The translations under genes and the position numbers were made by a program. From Pseudomonas sp. ML2-2023-3 (lineage in GTDB: Bacteria; Pseudomonadota; Gammaproteobacteria; Pseudomonadales; Pseudomonadaceae): a stretch of 64,000 nt of DNA. How positions within the stretch are numbered: the first letter of the stretch is position 1; each line of letters begins with the position of its first letter. This document shows positions 17,001 through 27,528 of the stretch, one piece after another. Below the pieces are notes generated by a model. It was not told the origin of the DNA, did not search any database, and was given only the letters and a program-made list of their open reading frames with translations. The DNA lies in assembly GCF_037055275.1 (NCBI RefSeq), contig NZ_CP146343.1, forward strand, positions 1,460,501 through 1,524,500, given 5' to 3'.

Positions 17001-20000
17001 TCACATGTGCAGTTCATCACTGGCCGCTTGCAGTTGCTTGACCAGTAGATGTGCTGGCATCGGGCGACCAAACAGATAGCCTTGCACTTCATCGCACCCA
17101 TGCTCGCGCAAGAAATCCAACTGCTCCTGGGTCTCCACGCCTTCGGCGATGACGGCCAGGTTTAGGCTATGGGCCATTGCAATGATTGCGCGGGCAATCT
17201 GCGCGTCCTGTTCGCCTGAGGGCAGGCCATCGACAAAGGTACGGTCGATTTTCAAGACATCGATCGGGAATTGCTTGAGGTAGTTGAGCGATGAATAACC
17301 GGTGCCAAAGTCGTCCACGGCAATGCTGAGGCCGAGGTTTTTCAGACTGGCCAGAATGTGCAGGGCTTCGCTGACTTCGCGCATCAGGATACTTTCGGTC
17401 AGCTCAAGCTCCAGGCAGGCAGGGGACAGGCCGGTCTCCTTGAGGATCGTGGCGATGCGCGTGCCCAGTTGGCCATCGGAAAACTGGCGCGCCGAGATGT
17501 TGACCGAGACTTTGGGCACGCGCACTTTGGCCTGGTGCCAGAGCTTGAGCTGGCGACAGGCCTCGGCCAGCACCCAGTCACCCACTTCGACCACCAGGCC
17601 CAGCTCTTCGAGTACCGGGATAAAGTCACCGGGCGGCACCAGTCCGCGCCTGGAGTGGTTCCAGCGCAGCAATGCTTCAACCCCGGTCAGCCGTTTGCCG
17701 TCGCCGCTGAATTGCGGCTGGTAAAAAAGGATGAACTCTTGCTGTTCAAGGGCGTGGCGCAGGTCGCTCTCAAGTTCCAGGCGCTCAAGGGCGCTGGCGT
17801 TCATGTCTGCCTGATAGAACTGGAAGTTGTTTTTGCCGCGCTCTTTGGCGTGGTACATCGCGGTGTCGGCGTTCTTCATCAACTGGCTGAGTTCGTTGCC
17901 GTCTTGCGGGCTCAAGGCAATGCCAATACTGGCGGTTACAAAGAACTCGCGACTTTCCAGTACAAAGGGTTTTACCAGGCTGGCAAGGATTTGCTCGGCC
18001 ACGCTGATGGCCCGGTTCAAGGCCAGTTGACGGGTGGCTCGTGGTTGCAGGAGCAGGGTGAATTCGTCACCGCCCATACGCGCCACGGTGTCGTCGTCAC
18101 CGACGCAGGCCAGCAAGCGGATGGCCATGTCCTTGAGCATTCGATCGCCTGCGGCGTGGCCCAGGGAATCGTTGATCGGCTTGAAACGGTCGAGGTCGAG
18201 GAACATCAGCACAACCCACGACTTGTTGCGTTCGGCCTGTTGCAACGCAGTGTGCAGGCGATCCTGAAACAGCGTCCGGTTAGGCAGGTGCGTCAGGGCG
18301 TCGTAGTAAGCCAGGCGGTGAATTCGCTGTTCACTGGCTTTGCGCTCGCTGATGTCACTGAAGAAGCACACGTAGCTGGCCAGATCACCCTCGTCATCGA
18401 GCACGGCAGTGATGCCGACCCACGCCGGGTAGTGTTCGCCGTTGAGACGCTTGAGCCAGACTTCGCCCTCCCATGTGCCATTGACATGCAGTTGCTTGAG
18501 CACATAGGTCAGGTGCGCGCGTTGTTGGGCATCAACGGTCAACATGCTCGGCAATTGGTCGAGCACCTGGGCCACGGCGTAGCCGCTGACCCGGCTAAAG
18601 GCTTCGTTGGCCTGCACGATATAACCGGCGGGGTCGGTAATCAGGATAGCCGAGGTGGAGTGCTCAAACACCGTAGCGGCCATGCGCAGGTCTTTTTCAG
18701 CACGACGTTGCTGACTGATATCACGGCCAACGCCCAGAATGCCTTCGAAACCATCGTTTTCATCCCACACCAGTACCAGCCGCAGCTCGATGGGGACTTT
18801 ATGCCCGTCGGCGCGCAAGCAGTCGAACAGGAACAACTGGGTTTGCACCTGGGCGCGCAGGGCCGAGAGTTGTCGAGGTGTGTGCAGGGCGGCGCGGATA
18901 CGTTCGATCAGGCTGTAGATACCCTCCAGTTGTTGCGGGGTCGCGATAATTGACTGCCAGCCATTGTCGAACACCCATTGTGCGTCGTACCCCAGCACGG
19001 TCTGGATGGAGGGGCTGAGGTAGTTCATGCGCAACGTGCTGTCGGTGGAGAAAATCACGTCGCTGATGCTTTCGGCCAGCATCCGGTAGCGCTGCTCGCT
19101 GTCACGCAGTGACTCACTGGCTTCGATCTGGTCGGTGATGTCTTTGGCCACCCCGACAATGCGCGTGACTTGATCCCCGGTGTCACGGGCAAAGGCCTGC
19201 TCACGGATGTCAAAGCGCCGCCAGGTGCCTTGCTGATGACGAAAGCGCAACTGGCACTGCATCAAGTGCTTATAGCCATCTTCCCGTTGCTGCTGGCGCA
19301 GCTGGTGATAACGTTCGGCGTCATCCGGGTGCAGCAACAGTTCCCAGAAATATGCGCCCATTTCCTGAAGTTCGATGGCGCTGTAGCCCAGGGTCTGCCC
19401 AAGGTGATGGTTGCTGAATATGATCCGCTGGCTGATTACATTTTGCACATAGAGGTGGTCAGGTACGGTACGCACGACATCCGACCAGAAACTTTCGCGC
19501 TCTTGCAGGGACAATTCGATCAGCTTGCGGCTTGTGATGTCGCTGATGCTCAGGATGACCGCGTGATAGTCCTGAGGGTCTTCAGGCAGGCGCAGCACCA
19601 GCCACACATGTTGATCCCGGCCGCTGGCATCGCTCAGCTTTACTTCCAGTTCAAGTTGCTGCTGTTGATCCAGTACGGTTTCGACGATTTGATAGCCAAT
19701 GGCCGAACTGGTTTGGGGGCAGCCGTTAATCAGCTTTAGCCAGGCACCGTCCCCGGATTCGACCTCCAGCAGCTGCATGGCGACCTGATTGACTTCAGTG
19801 ATGCGCAGTTGCGCAAATAATTGACTACGAAGCTGGGGGTGGTCGCTTAGCCATTGCTTGAGGTCACTGCTGTCGTGGAGTTTTTCGCGCTCAAGAAACC
19901 CCGGCAAGCTGGACAGATCGAGCACGCACAGGGCAACCCCGGTGCCTTCGAAAATATCGTGATAACGGCGGCGGCCTTCATGCAGTTGGCGTTGGCGGCG

Positions 20001-20861
20001 GCGCATGTTGAGCAGCGCAATGATCGGCAGCAACGAAAAGAGCAAGCCGAGCAGGCATTTGACGATCAGTCCGGGCAGCAGTCGTTCAACCGCCTGGCCT
20101 TCATTGAACAGCCCGCGTAACTGCCAGTCGCTGTGATTGATGGGGCTCAGTTGTACGGTGTCGCTTTCATCCTGCTGGCTCAGGGTTGAGGCTGGCGAAA
20201 TGGGGCTGTAGGCACGCTTCAGGACCTTGCGGGTTTTCACGTTTTCAATCAGCCATTGTGGCCGACTGCTGCTGGCGTTCTGGTGTGTCATGTTTTGCAG
20301 CAGTTCCGGGCTCATGCGCAGCAGCCAGTAACCACCGATATCGCCTGCGGGCTGGCGCAGCAACAAATAGAACATGCTGGCGTCAGCGTTATTGCTGAAG
20401 TAATAGCCGTCGGTACGTTTTCGCGAGGGGATCAGGCTTGCCCATTCAGCCAGGAATGCAGCGTCGGGGGTGGTGCCAGCGCTGTCGAACACGACCTGCC
20501 CGGCAGTGCTGAGCAAGACCAGGCTCTGGAGCGAGGGTACGTATTGATGCAGTTGATTGACCAGTGCCTGCTGTTGGCGCAGGGTTTTCGGCAGCGTATC
20601 GACAGGAAGCAGATTAAGGGCGGTTTCGGCCCGTACTTCCATGCTCAGGCTGATGTGGTCGGCCAGATCGGCACTGTAGTTGATGCTGTTTTGACGCTCT
20701 TGCTGGAGCGTTTCCTGGAACTGCTCAATCAACAACCAGAACAACATCGCCAGCAGCAACAGAACCAGAGTGGCCAATGCACTTTTCAACGTTCCGCGCA
20801 CAGGCGTCCCAAGAAGTGGGTTGGACGCTTTATTCAGAGTGGGCGGCGTGACATTGGGCAA
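17001..20861 (-). CDS. morA: MorA-type membrane c-di-GMP sensor (PAS-GGDEF-EAL)
   Basis: A 1286-residue inner-membrane regulator of cyclic di-GMP. Order: TM1 (about 25-46), a periplasmic sensor region (about 47-258), TM2 (about 259-282), a chain of about four PAS/PAC modules (about 290-860), GGDEF at 930-934 (MGGDEF, intact), and EAL at 1062-1064 (EALLRW, with LELTES and [10 protein letters not shown], intact). MorA in Pseudomonas controls motility, biofilm and protease output. No ATG exists before TM1 except one 54 codons upstream in a proline/arginine-rich stretch; the TTG at 20861 has AGGA 8 bases ahead and gives a family-like N-terminus, so I chose it. The location next to glyA and ettA matches PAO1 morA as I recall it. 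Confidence 0.88.
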   Translation of the reverse strand: MPNVTPPTLNKASNPLLGTPVRGTLKSALATLVLLLLAMLFWLLIEQFQETLQQERQNSINYSADLADHISLSMEVRAETALNLLPVDTLPKTLRQQQALVNQLHQYVPSLQSLVLLSTAGQVVFDSAGTTPDAAFLAEWASLIPSRKRTDGYYFSNNADASMFYLLLRQPAGDIGGYWLLRMSPELLQNMTHQNASSSRPQWLIENVKTRKVLKRAYSPISPASTLSQQDESDTVQLSPINHSDWQLRGLFNEGQAVERLLPGLIVKCLLGLLFSLLPIIALLNMRRRQRQLHEGRRRYHDIFEGTGVALCVLDLSSLPGFLEREKLHDSSDLKQWLSDHPQLRSQLFAQLRITEVNQVAMQLLEVESGDGAWLKLINGCPQTSSAIGYQIVETVLDQQQQLELEVKLSDASGRDQHVWLVLRLPEDPQDYHAVILSISDITSRKLIELSLQERESFWSDVVRTVPDHLYVQNVISQRIIFSNHHLGQTLGYSAIELQEMGAYFWELLLHPDDAERYHQLRQQQREDGYKHLMQCQLRFRHQQGTWRRFDIREQAFARDTGDQVTRIVGVAKDITDQIEASESLRDSEQRYRMLAESISDVIFSTDSTLRMNYLSPSIQTVLGYDAQWVFDNGWQSIIATPQQLEGIYSLIERIRAALHTPRQLSALRAQVQTQLFLFDCLRADGHKVPIELRLVLVWDENDGFEGILGVGRDISQQRRAEKDLRMAATVFEHSTSAILITDPAGYIVQANEAFSRVSGYAVAQVLDQLPSMLTVDAQQRAHLTYVLKQLHVNGTWEGEVWLKRLNGEHYPAWVGITAVLDDEGDLASYVCFFSDISERKASEQRIHRLAYYDALTHLPNRTLFQDRLHTALQQAERNKSWVVLMFLDLDRFKPINDSLGHAAGDRMLKDMAIRLLACVGDDDTVARMGGDEFTLLLQPRATRQLALNRAISVAEQILASLVKPFVLESREFFVTASIGIALSPQDGNELSQLMKNADTAMYHAKERGKNNFQFYQADMNASALERLELESDLRHALEQQEFILFYQPQFSGDGKRLTGVEALLRWNHSRRGLVPPGDFIPVLEELGLVVEVGDWVLAEACRQLKLWHQAKVRVPKVSVNISARQFSDGQLGTRIATILKETGLSPACLELELTESILMREVSEALHILASLKNLGLSIAVDDFGTGYSSLNYLKQFPIDVLKIDRTFVDGLPSGEQDAQIARAIIAMAHSLNLAVIAEGVETQEQLDFLREHGCDEVQGYLFGRPMPAHLLVKQLQAASDELHM

Positions 20862-21128
20862 CGTGTGATCCTGCAATTTGGCGGCATTGGCGCCAGGCCC
20901 CCTAAAGACGCCCAGAGGGCGCCTAGCATGCCTTGGGTTGTGGCAAAGTGCCAGCCCTCTGGTCTGCACTGGTTTGCCCTGTTCAGCGCATTCAGGTAGA
21001 TTCGGGCGTCTACATTTATGCATTTTCTGCGAGCAGGCATTGATTTCGATCAGTCCCTGACTTTCTGCTATGGCCTGATCCGGGCATTGCTCGCACCTTA
21101 TTCACTCGTCTCTGACCCTAGGTTCTCC

Positions 21129-22796
21129 ATGGCTCAATACGTTTTCACCATGCATCGGCTGAGCAAAGTTGTTCCGCCGAAGCGGGAAATCCTGAAAAAC
21201 ATCTCCCTGTCGTTTTTCCCTGGCGCCAAGATTGGCGTACTCGGCTTGAACGGTTCGGGTAAATCCACCCTGTTGAAAATCATGGCGGGTGTCGATACCG
21301 AGTTCGACGGCGAAGCCCGTCCGATGCCCGACCTGAACATCGGTTACCTGCCGCAGGAACCGCAGCTGGATCCGAGCAAAACCGTGCGCGAAGTGGTTGA
21401 AGAAGCCGTGAGCGTCATCAAGGACGCTCAAGCGCGCCTGGATCAGGTTTACGCCGAATACGCAGACCCGGATGCCGATTTTGACAAGCTGGCTGCTGAA
21501 CAGGCCAAGCTTGAGTCGATCCTGCAAGCGAGCGACGGTCACAACCTGGAGCGCCAGCTGGAAGTCGCTGCCGACGCCCTGCGTTTGCCAGCCTGGGATG
21601 CCAAGGTTGAGCACCTGTCGGGTGGTGAGAAGCGCCGTGTGGCCTTGTGCCGCCTGCTGCTGTCGGCCCCGGACATGCTGCTGCTCGACGAACCAACCAA
21701 CCACCTGGATGCCGACTCTGTAGCCTGGCTTGAGCACTTCCTGCACGACTTCCCGGGTACCGTGGTTGCGATTACGCACGACCGTTACTTCCTGGATAAC
21801 GTGGCGGGCTGGATCCTTGAGCTTGACCGTGGCGCGGGCATTCCTTACGAGGGCAACTATTCGGGTTGGCTTGAAGCCAAGTCCGATCGTCTGGCTGCCG
21901 AATCCAAGCAGCAGTCGGCCCATGAAAAGGCCATGAAAGACGAGCTGGAATGGGTCCGTAAAGGTGCCAAGGCGCGTCAGTCGAAGTCCAAGGCTCGTCT
22001 GCAGCGTTTCGAGGAACTGCAATCGCAGGAATTCCAGAAGCGCAGCGAGACCAACGAAATCTACATCCCGGCTGGTCCGCGCCTGGGTGACAAGGTTATC
22101 GAGTTCAAGAACGTGTCCAAGGGTTACGGCGATCGCGTGTTGATCGACAACCTGTCGTTCGCGATGCCTAAAGGCGCCATCGTTGGCGTGATCGGCGGTA
22201 ACGGTGCCGGTAAGTCGACCTTGTTCCGCATGCTGATGGGCAAGGAACAGCCGGATTCGGGCAGCATCGAAGTCGGTGAAACCGTGCAACTGGCGTGCGT
22301 GGACCAGAGCCGTGACGATCTGGACGGCAGCAAGACTGTGTTCCAGGCGATTTCTGACGGTTCTGATGTGATACGCATCGGTAACTATGAAATCCCGTCG
22401 CGTACCTATGTAGGTCGTTTCAACTTCAAAGGTGGCGATCAGCAGAAGTTCGTCAAGGACCTGTCCGGTGGTGAGCGTGGTCGCCTGCACCTGGCCCTGA
22501 CCTTGAAAGAGGGCGCCAACGTGCTGCTGCTCGACGAACCGTCCAACGACCTTGACGTTGAGACGCTGCGTTCGCTCGAAGAAGCGCTGCTGGACTTCCC
22601 TGGCGCCGCCATTGTGATCTCTCACGATCGGTGGTTCCTTGACCGCGTTGCGACTCATATCCTGGCGTACGAAGACGACTCGCAAGCAATCTTCTTTGAA
22701 GGTAACTACACCGAGTACGAAGCTGATCGTAAAAAGCGCCTCGGCGAAGCGGCCACTCAGCCGCACCGTGTGCGTCACAAAAAACTGGCCCAGTAA
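21129..22796 (+). CDS. ettA: Energy-dependent translational throttle protein EttA
   Basis: A 555-residue ABC-F protein with two nucleotide-binding domains (Walker A GLNGSGKST near residue 40 and GGNGAGKST near 357; signatures LSGGEKRR and LSGGERGR) and the linker arm rich in charged residues (about 245-310). EttA binds the ribosomal E site and gates entry into elongation according to the ADP/ATP ratio. The length equals E. coli EttA. The start at ATG 21129 gives MAQYVFTMHRL, the conserved beginning. It is divergent from morA across 267 bases. Confidence 0.97.
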   Translation: MAQYVFTMHRLSKVVPPKREILKNISLSFFPGAKIGVLGLNGSGKSTLLKIMAGVDTEFDGEARPMPDLNIGYLPQEPQLDPSKTVREVVEEAVSVIKDAQARLDQVYAEYADPDADFDKLAAEQAKLESILQASDGHNLERQLEVAADALRLPAWDAKVEHLSGGEKRRVALCRLLLSAPDMLLLDEPTNHLDADSVAWLEHFLHDFPGTVVAITHDRYFLDNVAGWILELDRGAGIPYEGNYSGWLEAKSDRLAAESKQQSAHEKAMKDELEWVRKGAKARQSKSKARLQRFEELQSQEFQKRSETNEIYIPAGPRLGDKVIEFKNVSKGYGDRVLIDNLSFAMPKGAIVGVIGGNGAGKSTLFRMLMGKEQPDSGSIEVGETVQLACVDQSRDDLDGSKTVFQAISDGSDVIRIGNYEIPSRTYVGRFNFKGGDQQKFVKDLSGGERGRLHLALTLKEGANVLLLDEPSNDLDVETLRSLEEALLDFPGAAIVISHDRWFLDRVATHILAYEDDSQAIFFEGNYTEYEADRKKRLGEAATQPHRVRHKKLAQ

Positions 22797-22815
22797 GGCC
22801 GGTTTGCAAGAAAAG

Positions 22816-22842
22816 ACGGAGCCCCTCGGGGCTCCGTTTTTT
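22816..22842 (+). terminator. ettA terminator
   Basis: ACGGAGCCCC pairs with GGGGCTCCGT across a three-base loop and is followed by seven or more T, 20 bases after the ettA stop codon. Confidence 0.93.
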
Positions 22843-23055
22843 TTGCAGAGCAATACTGACCCTGTGGGAACAGAAGGTGGGTTTTTAGTGGTGCAAAAGT
22901 GAGTACAAGAAGCTTTTTTTTGGTGCGCAAAAGCCCGTGAAATCGGTTTAATTTATATAAATGCACCATTTAAATTCAGAACTGCGACATTTTGCGCTGT
23001 CGCGGTGCCACATGAATTGATAAAGTTCCGGTCAATCTCTGTTTAACGACAATAA

Positions 23056-24411
<1,356 letters not shown>

Positions 24412-24427
24412 GCCGGTTCCGTTCTTC

Positions 24428-24514
24428 TGTGGGAGCGGGCTTGCTCGCGATGCAAGCGACGCGGTGTATCTGTTGCATCACGTCGATCCAATCGCGAGCA
24501 AGCCCGCTCCCACA
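24428..24514. repeat. REP pair (TGTGGGAGC family)
   Basis: TGTGGGAGCGGGCTTGCTCG at 24428 and its inverse ending CCGCTCCCACA at 24514. It separates gdhA from the convergent chorismate mutase gene and probably acts as transcription end for both. Confidence 0.9.
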
Positions 24515-24524
24515 CGGTCTCTAT

Positions 24525-24818
24525 CTAGTTGGCAAGCGCCTTGTGCTCAGCCAGTTCTTGCTCGATAAAGGCTGCAATCATGGCGCGGTAAACTTCTTCG
24601 GTGACGTTCGGGTTAGCACCCAGTTCTGAGGCCAGCGCCCGGACTTTTGCAATCACCTGCTCAACCCGTTGCGGCGCCCTGACCGCATCGCTGTCTTTTT
24701 TGAACAGCGCCGCTTGCGATACGCAGGCACCCCGTTCGGCGATCAAGCCGACAATCTGGCGATCCAGCCCGTCGATTTTCTCGCGTACCTGTTCAAGGGA
24801 ATCGTAGTTAACAGCCAT
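24525..24818 (-). CDS. Monofunctional chorismate mutase (AroQ class) or PchB-like lyase
   Basis: A 97-residue all-helical protein of the AroQ fold, about the size of PchB. Helix 1 VREKIDGLDRQIVGLIAERG holds the first active-site Arg, FKKDSDAVRAPQRVEQVI carries the Lys and second Arg, and the last helix ends in FIEQELAEHKAL. It could rearrange chorismate to prephenate or act as isochorismate lyase; with no pch genes nearby, chorismate mutase is likelier. The ribosome binding site AGGAGG lies in the 16 bases between the stop of the DUF4105 gene and this ATG, so the two form one transcript. Confidence 0.83.
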   Translation of the reverse strand: MAVNYDSLEQVREKIDGLDRQIVGLIAERGACVSQAALFKKDSDAVRAPQRVEQVIAKVRALASELGANPNVTEEVYRAMIAAFIEQELAEHKALAN

Positions 24819-24834
24819 GTCTTAAAACCTCCTT

Positions 24835-26688
24835 TCAGTAGTGATACCACTTCAACTCCAGCATCACTTCGTTGACGGGTGAGGTCAGCTTGCTGAACTC
24901 ACGTTGTGCACTCAGTCGCAGGCCCAGATTGCGCGAAACTTCCCATTGCTGGTTCAGGCTGAGGCTGCGGCGGACTTCACCGTTGGTGAAGTAATCACCT
25001 TTGGCTTCAAGACTCAGGTTGCCCACCGGATTGCGCCAGAGAAGCCCTGTGTTAAACCCCGCTGCCGGTGAAACAAAGGCGGCGAAATCGTTGTTGTGCT
25101 CCACGCGCAGGGTGCCGAGGGCAAAGCCCAGCAGGTTTTCGCCCAACTGCCAGGTGCCGCCCGCGCCCCCATTGACGTGGCTGACCAGGCTTTCATCGCC
25201 ATGCTTGCCCAGCACCCGTTCCAGCCCGCCGCCCACTTGCCAGGACCAGGGTTGCAGCAAGTCGTTACGCGGGGTCAGGGAGCGAATGTTGGCCAGGTCC
25301 AGTTGCTGAACTTGCCACTTGTTACCTTCGTACTGGCGCAGCTTGAGTTGCAGGATTTCAATCTGCGCGCCCAGCGGAAAGCCGGGCGCGTTGTCGTTCA
25401 AGTCGTGGTAAGCCATGCGCAGGCCGTACTCGGCAAAGGCCTTGTCGTCACGGCTACCGGCCCCCAGTTGCCAGGTGCGCGATTCGTGGCCGTTTTCGGG
25501 CAACTCGGGTTGTTCAACCTGCAGTTCAGGAGCTGGATTCTGGTTGATGGCACGCAGCAGTTCGAAGCTGCGCTGGGAGCGCGCCGGGTCACGTTCGAGA
25601 CCGTTTGCCCGGTAGCGTTCAAGACGATAAGCGGCGTCGATAATCAGCGCCTGGCGTTCTTTTGGCAGCGCCTTGAAGGTCGGGTTTTGCAACTGGGCCT
25701 GATCGGCGCTGATCTGCAGCACCCATTGCTGTTCCTCAGGATCGAGGATTTTGGCTCGATCCAGCAGTTCACGTTCCCGGGAAGGGCGGTATTCGATACT
25801 TTCAACCAAGCCCGCTTCCTTGACCGCTTTCACGGTGTCGGTGGGGATCGCGGTCAGCGGGAACTGGGTGGTCAGTTGCAAGCCGGGACGTGCCACTTGC
25901 AACAACTCCAGCAGGCGATACGAGCAGTTTTCGTCAAAGAAGAAATAGTCGAACTGGATCTGTTTGAGCTCCCACACATGCTCGACCATGCGCTGGGTTT
26001 CTTCGGGAGTCAGATTGAGTCGGTATTCCCACAGGTCACGGTTTTCGAGGCTGCGGTACTCGGAGAGCTTTTCCTGGTAGGGCACCAGCGCGAACAGGCC
26101 GGGATAGCCACCGGCCAACCCCTTCCAGGCATACAAAATGCTGTTGTCGGAACCCTCAATGTAGGCGCCGAAATTGATCGCGTAGCTGAGCAGGGCGGTC
26201 TTGTTGTTCTGCACATCGGCCTGGTCGATACGCAACAAGGTGTGGCCGAACATCGAGGACGGGCTGTTCAGGTAGGCCGCCGGGAAAATCATCACCGTGC
26301 TGTGCGGTGCAACGTCCTTGAACCATTGCGTGAACTCTGCGCATTCGGCCTTGGGCAGGTCGGTCAGGTTCAACTGGGCCTTGAGCCAGCGGGTGCGGGC
26401 CGGGTACACGCACTGCGGGTGTTTGTCCCCCAGGCTCAAGGGCGAATACAAGGCCTGGACGGTGGCACGCAGTTCGGCGTCCGGGTGATGGGCGCCGTCG
26501 GGGGCCAGAAAGAATTTGTCGTCGCTGACATAGCTGCGCCAGCCGCTCAACTTGCCGGCTTCATAGTGTCCCAGAGAGATCCAGAACGGGTCGTTGGCCA
26601 ACTGCTGAACACGTTGATCGTCGATATGGGGTGCGGCATACAGCGGGGCGCAGGCACAGAGCGCCAGATAGGCAAGGCGTTTGAGCAT
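24835..26688 (-). CDS. DUF4105 (Lnb periplasmic domain) envelope protein
   Basis: A 617-residue exported protein with a signal peptide MLKRLAYLALCACAPLYA. The region of about 110-300 is the DUF4105/Lnb N-terminal-like domain, with SSMFGHTLLRID (conserved His) and DENCSYRLLELL (conserved Asn-Cys). The C-terminal 200 residues look like antiparallel beta strands with aromatic ends (DYFTNGEVRRSLSLNQQW and the final LELKWYHY), which suggests an outer-membrane barrel-like part. Related Lnb-type domains are cysteine-peptidase-like (NlpC/P60-like), so a hydrolase at the cell surface is possible. ATG 26688 is chosen because it begins the signal peptide. The function is not established. Confidence 0.8.
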   Translation of the reverse strand: MLKRLAYLALCACAPLYAAPHIDDQRVQQLANDPFWISLGHYEAGKLSGWRSYVSDDKFFLAPDGAHHPDAELRATVQALYSPLSLGDKHPQCVYPARTRWLKAQLNLTDLPKAECAEFTQWFKDVAPHSTVMIFPAAYLNSPSSMFGHTLLRIDQADVQNNKTALLSYAINFGAYIEGSDNSILYAWKGLAGGYPGLFALVPYQEKLSEYRSLENRDLWEYRLNLTPEETQRMVEHVWELKQIQFDYFFFDENCSYRLLELLQVARPGLQLTTQFPLTAIPTDTVKAVKEAGLVESIEYRPSRERELLDRAKILDPEEQQWVLQISADQAQLQNPTFKALPKERQALIIDAAYRLERYRANGLERDPARSQRSFELLRAINQNPAPELQVEQPELPENGHESRTWQLGAGSRDDKAFAEYGLRMAYHDLNDNAPGFPLGAQIEILQLKLRQYEGNKWQVQQLDLANIRSLTPRNDLLQPWSWQVGGGLERVLGKHGDESLVSHVNGGAGGTWQLGENLLGFALGTLRVEHNNDFAAFVSPAAGFNTGLLWRNPVGNLSLEAKGDYFTNGEVRRSLSLNQQWEVSRNLGLRLSAQREFSKLTSPVNEVMLELKWYHY

Positions 26689-26766
26689 GTTCGGCAACTG
26701 TTGTCAGACGAAGAGGGGTGACGCAGGAGAATACCCGCTCCCGGAGGAGCGGGCAGATCTCATTTA

Positions 26767-27255
26767 CTACGCAGCAGTGGCGTATTTGGCCAGGCGGGCA
26801 TCGCCTTTGAGGATAGCCAGGGTGTTGTTGTGAACATCTTCAGCCGTTACATCGGCCTTGCTGAAGATTTGCTGGAAGTGCTCGTGGGTGACGGCGGCAA
26901 AATGCGCGCGATCTTCAGGGGCGACGCCCAGTACCACCGCGTAGGTGGTCAGTGCTTCGCCATTGCCTTTGGCCATGTCTTCGGACAGTTCGTTGATCAT
27001 GCCATTCATGGCAATCCACGATTTGCCGCCGTAGGTCAGGGCGTCCTTGGTCGTACAGCCGTTGGTGCCGGAGGTCATGCCGAAGGTGGCGTTACCGGAC
27101 GTGCCGTTGGTGGTGGATGCCAGGAAGTGAGCAGGGGTGCCGCGCTGACCTTCAAACAGCATGTTGCCCCAACCGCAGTTCGGACCGCCCGGGGCTTGCG
27201 CCATGGCATTGAGGGAAACAACTGTAAAGAGAGTACCGAGAAGAATCCGTTTCAT
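26767..27255 (-). CDS. DUF3015 exported protein
   Basis: A 162-residue protein with a signal peptide (MKRILLGTLFTVVSLNAMAQ) and the DUF3015 pattern: GPNCGWGNMLF, TSGTNGC and a helical C-terminus. Two cysteines (in PNCGW and NGCTT) could form a disulfide in the periplasm. The family has no settled function. It lies upstream of the DUF4105 gene on the same strand, with a small GC hairpin CCCGCTCC/GGAGCGGG (26734-26753) between them. Confidence 0.85.
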   Translation of the reverse strand: MKRILLGTLFTVVSLNAMAQAPGGPNCGWGNMLFEGQRGTPAHFLASTTNGTSGNATFGMTSGTNGCTTKDALTYGGKSWIAMNGMINELSEDMAKGNGEALTTYAVVLGVAPEDRAHFAAVTHEHFQQIFSKADVTAEDVHNNTLAILKGDARLAKYATAA

Positions 27256-27528
27256 AAGCTTTGTTCTCTATATGTGTGCAACCAATGGACAAGGGTTTCT
27301 GGCCCTGAAGCGCCAGTACGAGCCGGTTATGCCTTCCAGCCGCGTAACAGCTTGGAGTCTAGGCTCGATCGGCAGGTTCCGTGGTTTTTTGTAAAACAAT
27401 CTCTGTTGGCGCACATTTTTTGCCCGTAAACACGATGGGGTGAGCTTTACCGTGTTGTACGCCTTGCCAGTGATGTACAGCCAGCGCCAGAATGCTGCCA
27501 TCTGCCCCGCCCGATGTAAGGAAGCCCG

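Noticed and set aside
21102..22853. A 583-codon minus-strand open frame opposite ettA
   Set aside because: ettA motifs are all intact on the plus strand; the antisense product resembles no family.
22918..22968. NtrC-type binding site ahead of gdhA from TTGGTGC and TGCACCA half-sites
   Set aside because: The half-sites are about 40 bases apart, too far for a single NtrC site (TGCACC-N5-GGTGCA).
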